A DNA stretch of 21,040 bases from JBAVQS01 sp049694275. Its GTDB lineage: Bacteria; Chloroflexota; Anaerolineae; UBA4142; SHND01. The stretch is from assembly GCA_049694275.1 (NCBI GenBank), contig JBAVQS010000112.1:1-21040 (forward strand), read 5' to 3'. Both the position numbers and the translations under genes were made by a program. Positions 1 through 6,550 of this stretch are shown here, in pieces; position 1 is the stretch's first letter, and the number at the start of each line of letters is the position of its first letter. Below the pieces are notes generated by a model. The model was given only the letters and a program-made list of their open reading frames with translations. It did not search any database and was not told where the DNA came from.

Positions 1-26
1 TAGCCGGGTGACCGGATGGTCAACGG

Positions 27-1244
27 CTAGCGCGCGGCGCGGCGCTGGCCGCGCTGCGCCTTGTGCTGTTCGACATAGCGGCGAATGGCATCCGCGTCAG
101 GCTGGAGGAACGCCGAACCTCCATTATCCATCCCCTCGATCTGGTGTCGGTGTATCTTTTGGTGCAGTAGTATTTCGATCTTGCGGACCATTCCTTCGTC
201 GGTAGGCGTGACGAGGGTATAAGCCTTGCCCACCGCCTGTGCGCGCCCGGTCCGGCCGATTCGATGCACATAGGCTTCGGCCTCGATCGGAACGTCATAG
301 TTCACGACATGCGAGATGCCTGTGACGTCGATGCCGCGTGATGCAATATCGGTCGCGATGAGGACACGCGAGTTTCCCTGCCGGAACGCCTCCAGCGCCG
401 CGATGCGCTGTCCTTGTGAACGGTTACCGTGAATAACGCCGGCGCGGATGTTCGCCTGTTGCAATTGCTTGGCTACCCGGTCCGCTCGGTGCTTGGTGCG
501 CGCAAAGATGAGGACGCGGTCCATTTCCTCTTCCTGCAGCAATTGTTTCAACAATGTCATCTTGAACGGTTCGGCGACGGGATACAGTGTCTGCGCAATC
601 GCTTCGGGAACAGTCGTATTTTCGACTTGAATCCGTTGCGCCTTGCGTGTCACCTGCGCAGCCAGGCCTTGCACCTGATCGGGCAGTGTGGCAGAAAAGA
701 GCAGGGTCTGTCGCTCCAACGGTAAGAGCCGGACGATCCGCCGCAGGTCAGGCAGGAATCCCACGTCGAGCATGCGATCGGCCTCGTCGAGCACCAGAAT
801 CTCTACCGCAGCCAGGGAAATATTCCGCCGCGTGACATGATCGAGCAAGCGCCCCGGCGTAGCGATGACGATTTCCACACCCTGCTTGAGCAGTCGTTCC
901 TGAGTGCCCAAGGAAACTCCGCCATAAATTGCAGCGAGGCGCAGGTTTGTGCGGCTGCCCAAATGGGTTGCCTGTTCGGCGACCTGAAGGGCCAGTTCGC
1001 GGGTCGGAACCAGAATCAACGCGCGGACCCCCTGCTTGCGCGGGGCCGGCGCGAGCAGCTTTTGCAAAAGGGGCAATAGATAGGCGGCCGTCTTGCCTGT
1101 GCCTGTCTCGGCAGAACCCAAAATATCTTGACCGGTCAATGCGACGGGGATGATTGCCGTCTGGATGGGCGTCGGCTCTTCAAAACCTAATTTCCGAATG
1201 CCGGCTTCCAGGCGCGGGTCAAGACCAAAACGAGAAAAACTCAT
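27..1244 (-). CDS. DEAD-box ATP-dependent RNA helicase (RhlE-type)
   Basis: Predicted cytosolic ATP-dependent RNA helicase acting in RNA remodelling, decay or ribosome assembly. Of 405 residues, all family motifs are visible: Q-motif with F21 and Q28, motif I AETGTGKT (45-52), PTREL (80-84), TPGR (129-132), DEAD (153-156), SAT (184-186), TDIASRGID (298-306) and HRIGRTGR (327-334). The short C-terminal tail is basic (RGQRRAAR), as in RhlE-like proteins, with no extra RNA-binding domain. I chose the ATG at 1244 because AGGAG lies 4 nt upstream (1249-1253). The frame stays open to 1298, but that extension has an atypical composition and no such site. The gene has its own promoter at 1385-1413 and a leader of about 130 nt. 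The family is certain; the paralogue name is not. Confidence 0.95.
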   Translation of the reverse strand: MSFSRFGLDPRLEAGIRKLGFEEPTPIQTAIIPVALTGQDILGSAETGTGKTAAYLLPLLQKLLAPAPRKQGVRALILVPTRELALQVAEQATHLGSRTNLRLAAIYGGVSLGTQERLLKQGVEIVIATPGRLLDHVTRRNISLAAVEILVLDEADRMLDVGFLPDLRRIVRLLPLERQTLLFSATLPDQVQGLAAQVTRKAQRIQVENTTVPEAIAQTLYPVAEPFKMTLLKQLLQEEEMDRVLIFARTKHRADRVAKQLQQANIRAGVIHGNRSQGQRIAALEAFRQGNSRVLIATDIASRGIDVTGISHVVNYDVPIEAEAYVHRIGRTGRAQAVGKAYTLVTPTDEGMVRKIEILLHQKIHRHQIEGMDNGGSAFLQPDADAIRRYVEQHKAQRGQRRAAR

Positions 1245-1315
1245 TAAACTCCTATGTGCGGTGCAAATTTGCCGAGGTGAACGACCGCGGGGACACAACG
1301 GGTCAGGAAGGAGGT

Positions 1316-1345
1316 AAAAATAAAGCCGCCTAGTCAGATAACTAG
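1316..1345 (-). promoter_or_regulatory. Weak hairpin plus T-rich run in the helicase leader
   Basis: Within the predicted leader, CTAGT/ACTAG arms (1330-1334 and 1341-1345) enclose a 6-nt loop. On the minus strand the run TTTATTTTT follows 5 nt later (1316-1324). The 5-bp stem is too weak to call a terminator with confidence. It could be a leader structure involved in autoregulation or cold response. Confidence 0.2.
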
Positions 1346-1384
1346 AACGGCCAGAACTTACCGACTTGATCTCTAACGGAAAAG

Positions 1385-1413
1385 ATTATAACACAATCTC
1401 GAGATTCGCGCAA
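1385..1413 (-). promoter_or_regulatory. Sigma70-type promoter of the helicase gene, with spacer palindrome
   Basis: On the minus strand TTGCGC (1408-1413) is followed after 17 nt by a perfect TATAAT (1385-1390), preceded by TGT, which makes an extended -10. The spacer holds a perfect 12-bp palindrome, aatctcgagatt (1395-1406), a candidate operator. Transcription should start near 1378. Confidence 0.55.
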
Positions 1414-1420
1414 CTCTGGC

Positions 1421-1699
1421 TCAGGTAAGCGACAGTGGAGATTTGGAAGCCCGGATGGCGGATACAACCTCTTCGATCTCTTTATCCGTCATCCAAATCT
1501 GGTCGGCCGACATGGTCATAAAGCTCAGGGTGGCGCTCGGGTTGGCCGGCGCGTTTTTCCCCGCGTTGGCTTTACGTGTGTTCCCGAGGACCTGCATGAA
1601 CTGCCGGCAGCTAATCAAGTACTTGTACGCGCCCGCGCGCCGCGCCTCCGGCGCGTGTGCGGTTAGATCGTGTGTGCTCCGAATCTCTAACAGTTCCAT
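1421..1699 (-). CDS. Small hypothetical protein, predicted leaderless mRNA
   Basis: A 92-residue protein of unrecognised family. There is no signal peptide or membrane segment. The middle is basic with several Asn residues (around VLGNTRKANAGKN), and the C-terminal third (TDKEIEEVVSAIRAS) looks like an amphipathic helix. Third codon positions are mostly G or C, like the neighbours, which supports coding. I chose the ATG at 1699 because an almost consensus promoter lies directly in front of it: the -10 ends 7 nt before the ATG, so no ribosome-binding site is transcribed. The in-frame TTG at 1735 is the first bases of the -35 box and cannot be the start. The gene diverges from the kinase operon and ends just upstream of the helicase promoter. 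Confidence 0.5.
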   Translation of the reverse strand: MELLEIRSTHDLTAHAPEARRAGAYKYLISCRQFMQVLGNTRKANAGKNAPANPSATLSFMTMSADQIWMTDKEIEEVVSAIRASKSPLSLT

Positions 1700-1706
1700 G
1701 TACCCA

Positions 1707-1735
1707 ATTATGCGCCTATTCTCACGGTTCGTCAA
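1707..1735 (-). promoter_or_regulatory. Near-consensus promoter of the 1421-1699 gene
   Basis: On the minus strand TTGACG (1730-1735), a 17-nt spacer and CATAAT (1707-1712) give 10 of 12 consensus matches. The predicted start of transcription falls at or next to the A of the ATG at 1699, implying a leaderless transcript. Confidence 0.6.
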
Positions 1736-1749
1736 ATGCCATTTTCAGG

Positions 1750-1768
1750 GTTCAAGGCCGGTATGAAC
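1750..1768. promoter_or_regulatory. Inverted repeat between divergent promoters (candidate operator)
   Basis: GTTCA (1750-1754) and TGAAC (1764-1768) form an inverted repeat with a 9-nt gap. It lies 14 nt behind the leftward -35 and 20 nt behind the rightward -35, well placed for a regulator of both. Half-sites of 5 bp are short, so chance is possible. Confidence 0.3.
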
Positions 1769-1788
1769 GATCACCGCCGATAAAACCA

Positions 1789-1817
1789 TTGACTCTTTTC
1801 TGACATAGGGATAGAAT
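1789..1817 (+). promoter_or_regulatory. Sigma70-type promoter of the kinase/HD-GYP operon
   Basis: TTGACT (1789-1794), a 17-nt spacer and TAGAAT (1812-1817) give 10 of 12 consensus matches. Transcription should start near 1824, about 35 nt before the GTG start at 1859. Confidence 0.65.
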
Positions 1818-1858
1818 CATTGCAATTCGCTCGCGCTCGTGATCGTCAAGGAGGTGGA

Positions 1859-4504
1859 GTGAGTCCTAGTCCCCGCCAGAGCAATCACCCGGCCCGGCCC
1901 GGCCCGCGCCGCACCGCGACCCATGTGAATTTCTTGCTGCGCAGTTACAAGGTGCTGAGCCAATTCAACCAGGCGCTGGCGCGCGCCACCGCGGAACAAG
2001 AGTTGTTGCATGCAGCCTGTCGCGTCGTGGTCGAGGAAGGGGACTATCGTCTCGCCTGGATTGGCTATGCAGAGCAGGATGCACAGAGATCGGTTCGCCC
2101 GGTTGCACAGAAGGGATTCGAAGTCGGCTATCTTGAGACGGCCGGTATTACATGGGCTGACACGGAGCGCGGTCATGGTCCAACCGGGACGGCGATCTGC
2201 ACTGCCAGACCGTGCATCATGCGGAATATCCGCGAGGATCCCAGTTTCGCGCCGTGGCGGCAAGCCGCTCTGACGCGCGGCTATGCCTCCTCGATCTCAC
2301 TGCCGCTCTTGAATGATGGCGTTGCTTTTGGCGCTTTCAACATCTATGCCGCTGAGCCGGACGCGTTTGACGCGCCAGAGGTCGAACTGCTGACCGAATT
2401 GGCAGGCGACCTGTCATTTGGAATTACCGCTCTGCGCTCCCGCGCAGAACGTGACCGCGCGGAGCAGGCGCAGCGGGCCAGTGAGGCCAGCTACCGTCGC
2501 ATCGTCGAGACTGCGAACGAAGGGATCTTGACGATGGACGAGAACGATTATACGACCTTTGTCAATCCGCAAATGTGCAGGATGCTGGGCTATGCGGCGG
2601 AAGAGATGCTGGGCAAACACGCCAGCACGTTCATGTTCCCGGACGACTGGACCGACCATCAGATGCAAATGTGGGCGCGGCAGCAAAGAGTCGCAACCCA
2701 ATACGAACGTCGCTTCCGCCGCAAAGATGGGAGCGTGCTCTGGACGCAGGTCTCGGGGACGCCCATTCTTGATCAGGACAATCGATTCTGTGGCTCGTTC
2801 GCCATGTTCTCTGACATTACCGAGCACAAGCAGGCTGAAGAGGCCATGCAACAGTCAGAGCGGCGTTTTTCGCAGGTCTTTCACTTTAGCCCGATTGCCA
2901 CCAGCATTACCGCCATGGAGGATGGGTATTTTGTCGACGTCAATGAGTCCTGGTTGCGGCTCTTTGGCTATACGCGCTCAGAGGTGATTGGGAATACCGC
3001 GTTCCGGCTCAACCTCTGGGCGCACCCTGAAGAACGCGGCGAGATGATTCGGCGACTGGTCGCAAATGGCGAGGTCCGCGGTTCCGAGTACGTCTTTCAA
3101 ACCAAAGAGGGCCAGACGCGGGAAATTCTCCTTTTCGCACAGGTGATTGAGCTGAACGATCAGCAGTACAACCTTTCCCAGGTCTATGATATCACCGAGC
3201 GCAAACGCGCCGAGGCCGTGCAGCGGCAGAGTGCAGAGGAGATTGCCTCGCTGCACAACGTTGCGCGCCAGGTCGGGGCCAGCCTCTCCCTGGATCAAGT
3301 CGTCCGGGCGGCGCTCGACGGCGCGTTCGACGCCATTCGTCCGGATATGGCGCTGCTCTTTTTGCGGCAAAATGATCGGCTCTTGCTTCAAGGCCTTGCG
3401 CCGGCCGACTGGCCCGAGGCCCAGTCCCAGGGGTCTATCCACCGCGTGGGAGAATGTTTGTGTGGATTGGCGGCCAGCACGGGCCAGGCCCTTTACTCGG
3501 CGGACATCTTGCATGACGCCTGTTGCACGGCGGCTGAATGCCGAGAGGCCGGGTTACACTCTTTTGCTGCGTTGCCTCTGCTTCACGGCGATGTCGTCCT
3601 GGGAGTTCTGGGAATTGCTTCCCGCACGCCGCGCGATTTTGCGGAACGCGCCCCATTTCTGGAGACCCTCGCCGGCGCGATTGCCATCGGCATCCACAAC
3701 GCGACCTTGCATCAGGAGGTGCAAAAGTACGCGGCAGAGCTGGAACAGCGCGTCGCCGAACGCACGGCCGAGCTCTATGTTGCGATGGGTAGGGCGCAAG
3801 AGGCGGACCGGCTCAAGTCGGCGTTTCTCGCGACTATGTCACACGAACTGCGAACGCCCCTCAACTCGATTATCGGCTTTACTGGCATTATCCTGCAGGG
3901 TCTCGCGGGCCCCCTGAACGAGGAGCAGGCCAAGCAACTGGGCATGGTGCAGAGCAGCGCCCGGCATCTCCTGGCCCTGATTAACGATGTCCTGGATATC
4001 TCCAAGATCGAGGCCGGGCAGCTCGAGTTCAAGTTAGAATCCCTGAATGTGCGCGAGACGATTGCCCACGTCATCCGGACGGTGAAACCGCTAGCGGAGA
4101 AAAAGCAGCTTGTCCTGCGCGCCGAAATTGCGCCCGAGGTGGACCGGGTGACCAGTGACCGGCGGCGGATCGAGCAGGTCCTGCTCAATCTACTCAACAA
4201 CGCGATCAAATTCACTGACGAGGGTGAGGTGCTTGTCGCGTGCAGCCTCGACGATCGCGGGCTCTTGACCCGCGTGATTGACACGGGAATCGGCATCCAG
4301 CCCCGGGACCTCGATAAATTGTTTCTCCCCTTTCGGCAAGTCGAGAGCGGATTGACACGCCGCCACGAAGGGACGGGACTGGGGCTTGCCATTTGCAAGC
4401 GACTGGTCGAAATGCTGGGCGGTCGAATCTGGGTCGAGAGTGAATGGGGCGTCGGAAGCGTTTTCGCTTTTACATTGCCGCTGGACGCAAAGGATCAAAA
4501 ATGA
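1859..4504 (+). CDS. Cytosolic sensor histidine kinase, GAF-PAS-PAS-GAF-HisKA-HATPase
   Basis: An 881-residue soluble kinase without membrane segments, so it should read a cytosolic signal. Domains: GAF (about 33-193), PAS (211-322), PAS (334-446), GAF (461-615), a coiled coil (616-650), the dimerisation/phosphoacceptor helix with SHELRTPL (H662) and the ATPase domain with N-box LLNNAIKF (near N780/N781), G1 DTGIGI, F-box FLPFRQ and G2 GTGLGLAI. Start: GTG at 1859, with AAGGAGGT at 1848-1855. The frame opens at TTG 1820, but that codon lies at the edge of the promoter. The second GAF carries five cysteines (C533, C535, C555, C556, C561). The stop overlaps the next gene's start (ATGA), indicating translational coupling with the receiver, its likely phosphorylation partner. 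The ligand cannot be told from sequence. Confidence 0.95.
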   Translation: MSPSPRQSNHPARPGPRRTATHVNFLLRSYKVLSQFNQALARATAEQELLHAACRVVVEEGDYRLAWIGYAEQDAQRSVRPVAQKGFEVGYLETAGITWADTERGHGPTGTAICTARPCIMRNIREDPSFAPWRQAALTRGYASSISLPLLNDGVAFGAFNIYAAEPDAFDAPEVELLTELAGDLSFGITALRSRAERDRAEQAQRASEASYRRIVETANEGILTMDENDYTTFVNPQMCRMLGYAAEEMLGKHASTFMFPDDWTDHQMQMWARQQRVATQYERRFRRKDGSVLWTQVSGTPILDQDNRFCGSFAMFSDITEHKQAEEAMQQSERRFSQVFHFSPIATSITAMEDGYFVDVNESWLRLFGYTRSEVIGNTAFRLNLWAHPEERGEMIRRLVANGEVRGSEYVFQTKEGQTREILLFAQVIELNDQQYNLSQVYDITERKRAEAVQRQSAEEIASLHNVARQVGASLSLDQVVRAALDGAFDAIRPDMALLFLRQNDRLLLQGLAPADWPEAQSQGSIHRVGECLCGLAASTGQALYSADILHDACCTAAECREAGLHSFAALPLLHGDVVLGVLGIASRTPRDFAERAPFLETLAGAIAIGIHNATLHQEVQKYAAELEQRVAERTAELYVAMGRAQEADRLKSAFLATMSHELRTPLNSIIGFTGIILQGLAGPLNEEQAKQLGMVQSSARHLLALINDVLDISKIEAGQLEFKLESLNVRETIAHVIRTVKPLAEKKQLVLRAEIAPEVDRVTSDRRRIEQVLLNLLNNAIKFTDEGEVLVACSLDDRGLLTRVIDTGIGIQPRDLDKLFLPFRQVESGLTRRHEGTGLGLAICKRLVEMLGGRIWVESEWGVGSVFAFTLPLDAKDQK

Positions 4505-4869
4505 AGCCGATCATCCTTGTCATTGAAGATAATGAACAGAACATGTACTTGACCACGTTCCTGCTGCAAAAGAATGGCTATCAGGTTGCGCAAGCACGGG
4601 ATGGGCAGGCGGGGATCGACATGGCGAATCGTATCAAGCCCGTGCTCATTCTCCTCGACGTGCAGTTGCCCGTTATGGATGGTTACGCGGTCGCGCAGGC
4701 GCTGCGCCGTAATACCGAACTGGCGGCGGTGCCCATCGTTGCCGTCACCTCGTATGCTATGGTCGGCGACCGGGAACGAGTCCTGGCGTCCGGGTGTGAT
4801 GGGTACATCGAGAAACCGATCAATCCCGAAACCTTTCTCTCGGAAATCGAGCGTTTTCTGCCAGCCTAA
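4501..4869 (+). CDS. Stand-alone receiver (DivK/CheY-like response regulator)
   Basis: A 122-residue single receiver domain without an output domain. The acidic pair E9/D10, phosphoacceptor D53 (in LLDVQLPVMDG), the conserved Thr/Ser of VTSYA and the Lys of EKP are all present, so it should be phosphorylatable. The ATG at 4501 overlaps the kinase stop codon and has AAAGGA 6 nt upstream (4489-4494), inside the kinase gene. Likely role: phosphate carrier or allosteric partner between the upstream kinase and the downstream HD-GYP protein. That role is inferred from operon position; DivK-type proteins act through protein contacts. Confidence 0.93.
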   Translation: MKPIILVIEDNEQNMYLTTFLLQKNGYQVAQARDGQAGIDMANRIKPVLILLDVQLPVMDGYAVAQALRRNTELAAVPIVAVTSYAMVGDRERVLASGCDGYIEKPINPETFLSEIERFLPA

Positions 4870-4879
4870 GGGGGAAAAC

Positions 4880-6526
4880 ATGACCCGCATCCTTCTCGTG
4901 GAAGATAACGAACAAAATCTCTATCTCCTCCAGGCGCTCCTGAAAGGGAACGGGTATCAAACTACCTGCGCGAGTAATGGGGCTGAGGCGCTGGAACAAG
5001 CGCGCTACGATCCGCCGGACCTGATTATTTCCGACATCCTGATGCCTGTTATGGATGGATTTGCATTGTGTCGTGAGTGGAAGAAGGACGAGCGGCTAAA
5101 GCCAATTCCATTCATCTTTTATACCGCGACCTATACCGATGCGCGTGACGAGAACCTGGCGTTCAGTCTCGGCGCCGCGCGGTTCATTCGCAAACCCACA
5201 GAGCCGGACGAGTTCATGACCATTCTCCGCGAGGTCGTCGAGCAGGCGGAAACGGGGCGCCTCGTCGCGCCGCCCGAGACCCTTCACGAGGACAAGGTTT
5301 ACTTTAAAGAATACAACGCGGCGCTCATTCGCAAGCTCGAAGACAAGATGCTCGAGTTGGAGAGAGCGAACCGGGCGTTGGAACTCGAAATTGCAGAACG
5401 GAAACGAACCGGGGAACAACTCGAACGCCTCTTTAGCGAGACGCGGCGGCGGGTCGAACAGCTCACGGCGCTCCGCACGATTGATCTCGCCATCAGCTCG
5501 AGCTTTGACCTGCGGATGACCCTCGATCTCATCCTCTCACAGGTGACGGTTCGGCTTGGCGTGGATGCCGCAGCCGTTCAACTCCTCAGGCGACATGCCC
5601 AGACCCTCGAATACGCCGCCAGCCGCGGTTTTCTTACGAGCCAGGTCACCCGTCCCGGCCTGCGCCTCGGAGAGGGATATGCGGGGCGTGCTGCGCTTCA
5701 GCGGCGCGTGATCAACATTCCCAACCTGGCCCAGGACGCTGATGGGATGGTCAAAACCGGGGTTGAAAGGGAAAAGTTTGTCGGGTATTGTGTGGCCCCA
5801 TTGATGTCCAAGGGTGAACTCAAGGGCATTCTCGAAGTTTATACGCGCACTCCGCTCACGCCCGATCCCGACTGGTTGAGCTTTTTTGAAGCGCTGGCTG
5901 GTCAGGCGGCGATTGCGGTTGAGAACGCCGAGCTTTTTGAAGGATTGCAGCGCTCGAATGCCGAGCTCGCGCTGGCGTACGATACCACGCTCGAGGGTTG
6001 GTCGCATGCCCTGGATTTGCGCGACCGGGAGACGGAGGGACATACGCTGCGTGTCACCAAACTCACGCTCGACCTGGCACGCGCCATCGGGTTCAATGAA
6101 GCCGAACTGGTCCCGCTCCGCCGTGGCGCGTTGTTGCACGACATTGGCAAGATGGGCATTCCCGATTCCATTCTCCTCAAACGCGGCGCCTTATCCGAGG
6201 CCGAGTGGAAGATTATGCGCCAGCACCCGCAGTTTGCCTACGAAATGCTCCTGCCTATCACCTACCTGCACCCTGCGCTTGAAATCCCCTACTGTCATCA
6301 TGAAAAGTGGGATGGAACGGGTTATCCGCGTGGGCTCAGGGGGGAAGAGATTCCCCTCGCCGCGCGGATATTTGCGGTCGTAGACGTCTACGATGCCCTG
6401 CGCTCGGATCGCCCCTACCGGGCCGCGCTCTCAGGCGTTCAGGCTCGTGATTACGTCCGCGAACAGGCCAACAAGCATTTTGACCCCAGGGTCGTTGAGG
6501 TATTCCTGCGAGAGATTGCAGAATAA
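4880..6526 (+). CDS. REC-GAF-HD-GYP response regulator, predicted c-di-GMP phosphodiesterase
   Basis: A 548-residue cytosolic effector. A receiver (1-120) carries E8/D9, D52 and K105. A coiled coil (about 145-190) leads to a GAF domain (about 195-352), then an HD-GYP domain (360-548) with H388, HD at 420-421 (LLHDIGK), HH at 473-474 and GYP at 481-483. All metal- and phosphate-binding positions of the family are intact, so hydrolysis of cyclic di-GMP to pGpG or GMP is expected. Start ATG 4880 follows AAGGGGG (4868-4874), which overlaps the previous stop. The frame runs open back to 4574, but that part only mirrors the receiver gene in another frame. As last gene of the operon it is the likely output of the kinase. 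No diguanylate cyclase (GGDEF) is in the window. Confidence 0.95.
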   Translation: MTRILLVEDNEQNLYLLQALLKGNGYQTTCASNGAEALEQARYDPPDLIISDILMPVMDGFALCREWKKDERLKPIPFIFYTATYTDARDENLAFSLGAARFIRKPTEPDEFMTILREVVEQAETGRLVAPPETLHEDKVYFKEYNAALIRKLEDKMLELERANRALELEIAERKRTGEQLERLFSETRRRVEQLTALRTIDLAISSSFDLRMTLDLILSQVTVRLGVDAAAVQLLRRHAQTLEYAASRGFLTSQVTRPGLRLGEGYAGRAALQRRVINIPNLAQDADGMVKTGVEREKFVGYCVAPLMSKGELKGILEVYTRTPLTPDPDWLSFFEALAGQAAIAVENAELFEGLQRSNAELALAYDTTLEGWSHALDLRDRETEGHTLRVTKLTLDLARAIGFNEAELVPLRRGALLHDIGKMGIPDSILLKRGALSEAEWKIMRQHPQFAYEMLLPITYLHPALEIPYCHHEKWDGTGYPRGLRGEEIPLAARIFAVVDVYDALRSDRPYRAALSGVQARDYVREQANKHFDPRVVEVFLREIAE

Positions 6527-6550
6527 AAGAGCAAAAGATTTCTTGCCGGT

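Noticed and set aside
1443..1766. 107-codon open frame on the plus strand opposite the small hypothetical gene
   Set aside because: No ribosome-binding site or promoter, atypical composition, and it runs through the leftward promoter; the minus-strand frame has better codon use and a strong promoter.
4574..4879. N-terminal extension of the REC-GAF-HD-GYP frame
   Set aside because: It is the receiver gene read in another frame, rich in Arg and Ser. The receiver domain of the effector starts cleanly at ATG 4880 with a ribosome-binding site.
6527..6550. Terminator between the convergent HD-GYP and GH31 genes
   Set aside because: Only a 4-bp GCAA/TTGC pairing is visible in the 24-bp gap, with no stable stem or T-run.
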